Of a stretch of 64,000 bases of DNA, positions 63,287-64,000 are shown piece after piece; positions within the stretch are counted from its first letter, which is position 1, and every line of letters begins with the position of its first letter. The position numbers were made by a program, and so were the translations under genes. The notes under the pieces were generated by a model that made no database searches, had not been told where the DNA came from, and was given only the letters and a program-made list of their open reading frames with translations. This DNA comes from Leptospira brenneri (GTDB lineage Bacteria; Spirochaetota; Leptospiria; Leptospirales; Leptospiraceae): contig NZ_NPDQ01000005.1 in assembly GCF_002812125.1 (NCBI RefSeq), positions 1-64,000 of the forward strand. Direction: 5' to 3'.

Positions 63287-64000
63287 GTGATTAGTTTATT
63301 CTTTTTAGTCCCTTTGTTTGCTTCCTTAGCGAACCTAAGTTGTTTTATTGAAAATATCACTCGAGATCACAGGTTCCACCGTCTCCTCAGCATTTTTTAT
63401 TTTACCATTGGGGTTCAGAACGCAGCTACAGCCGCTTTATGTTTTGCCAAAGAAGAAACCACTGGACTTGCATTTTGGATTTTTCAATGCCATTCTTTTT
63501 TTCTTTTGGCACCAGTTCTGGTTGCTCTCTGTTCTTTTTGTACGGGAAGGAAGTTGTTCAATAAAGCAACCATCTTCATTGCTGTTTATGCTTTGGCGGT
63601 AGATTTACTTTGTTCCTCAATGCCCAAAACAATTGTTTATGGATTTGCAATGTTTTCTTTTGGAATGGCACCCATGCTCACCATTTTTGGAGGAATCTTA
63701 GGTGGTTCTGTCCATTTTTTTGCCATTGCTGTTTCTTTATATTTTGTTCTTTCTCCTTTGGAATGGAATTCTTTCTTTAACCGAAAAGTATTCATTTTTG
63801 CTTTATGTGTTTGGTGGATTGGGCTCTTTTCTAATTTTTTACCAATGTATGGACTTGATTTTCCTCCTTTCCATCCGGTGGTTGATGCCACAATTTCTGT
63901 TTTGCTTTCTATTTATTTGAATCGCTTCAATGCATCAAGACCTAGTATTTATAGCCTGATTGCTTCCATTTTGATTTCTCTTGCAGTAGGATTACTTTTT
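63287..64000 (+). CDS. Multi-pass membrane protein, N-terminal part (runs off window)
   Basis: From the GTG at 63287 the frame is open to the window end (238 codons) and reads as seven or eight membrane helices (FFLVPLFASLANLSCFIEN; IFYFTIGVQNAATAALCF; FLLAPVLVALCSF; FGMAPMLTIFGGILGGSVHFF). It resembles the membrane sensor part of Leptospira kinases or cyclases (FPPFHPVVDATISVLL), whose output domain would lie beyond the edge. AGGG lies ~14 bases upstream, a weak site. Function unknown. Confidence 0.7.
   Translation, partial: MISLFFLVPLFASLANLSCFIENITRDHRFHRLLSIFYFTIGVQNAATAALCFAKEETTGLAFWIFQCHSFFLLAPVLVALCSFCTGRKLFNKATIFIAVYALAVDLLCSSMPKTIVYGFAMFSFGMAPMLTIFGGILGGSVHFFAIAVSLYFVLSPLEWNSFFNRKVFIFALCVWWIGLFSNFLPMYGLDFPPFHPVVDATISVLLSIYLNRFNASRPSIYSLIASILISLAVGLLF

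Noticed and set aside
1..64000. CRISPR arrays, tRNA genes, insertion sequences or prophage genes
   Set aside because: I looked for regular repeat-spacer patterns, tRNA 3' arms, transposases and phage genes and saw none.

Overview
The window looks like chromosomal DNA of a spirochaete, most likely a saprophyte-type Leptospira. The base composition is low in G+C. There are many lipoproteins with short spirochaete-style lipoboxes and several 7TMR-DISM sensors. It starts at the 3' end of a 23S rRNA gene that has no 5S gene after it, as expected where rRNA genes are scattered. A catalase-peroxidase (KatG) is present. The genus call is inference from gene content; no database was searched.

Layout. 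1-581: 23S 3' end, two related terminator modules and a GC-rich non-coding stretch. 582-10417: an OafA-type acyltransferase; a scar of broken genes containing a ~388-bp, ~98% identical copy of part of the AEC transporter gene found intact at 7639-8601; a SnoaL-like protein; an adenylate cyclase; an outer-membrane barrel; and a YbaL-type antiporter. 10531-14707: an FNR-type box before a tight three-gene operon (di-haem cytochrome c peroxidase, NosD-like beta-helix/cytochrome c fusion, membrane ankyrin protein). 14837-20680: membrane proteins, a DUF2461 protein and three lipoproteins, one of them DsbA-like. 20768-28899: two LamG-type surface lipoproteins, an RRM-protein pseudogene, and a divergent AraC regulator/D-aminoacylase-type amidohydrolase pair.

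28934-37685: signalling proteins sharing the 7TMR-DISM sensor but with different outputs (AraC DNA-binding, histidine kinase, cyclase), separated by a four-gene operon that ends in a papain-like protease. 37954-42548: propionyl-CoA synthetase, RecQ, and a surface lipoprotein behind a cobalamin riboswitch. 42748-49951: a chemotaxis block, cheD facing cheW-mcp-cheA-cheB-cheY with an atypical kinase upstream. 50312-56812: lipoproteins and a LytS-type kinase with an AraC-type response regulator. 56832-59440: exported KatG coupled to a HiPIP, behind Fur/PerR-like boxes. 60392-64000: cobalamin-dependent ethanolamine ammonia-lyase (EutBC), a second cobalamin riboswitch before a small Cys-rich protein, and the start of a membrane protein.

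Themes. Two separate peroxide-handling electron-transfer modules (cytochrome c peroxidase under an FNR-like site; KatG-HiPIP under PerR-like sites) and a cobalamin theme (two sister riboswitches, EutBC) stand out. Several genes also have an inverted repeat that either looks like a repressor operator or buries the Shine-Dalgarno sequence.
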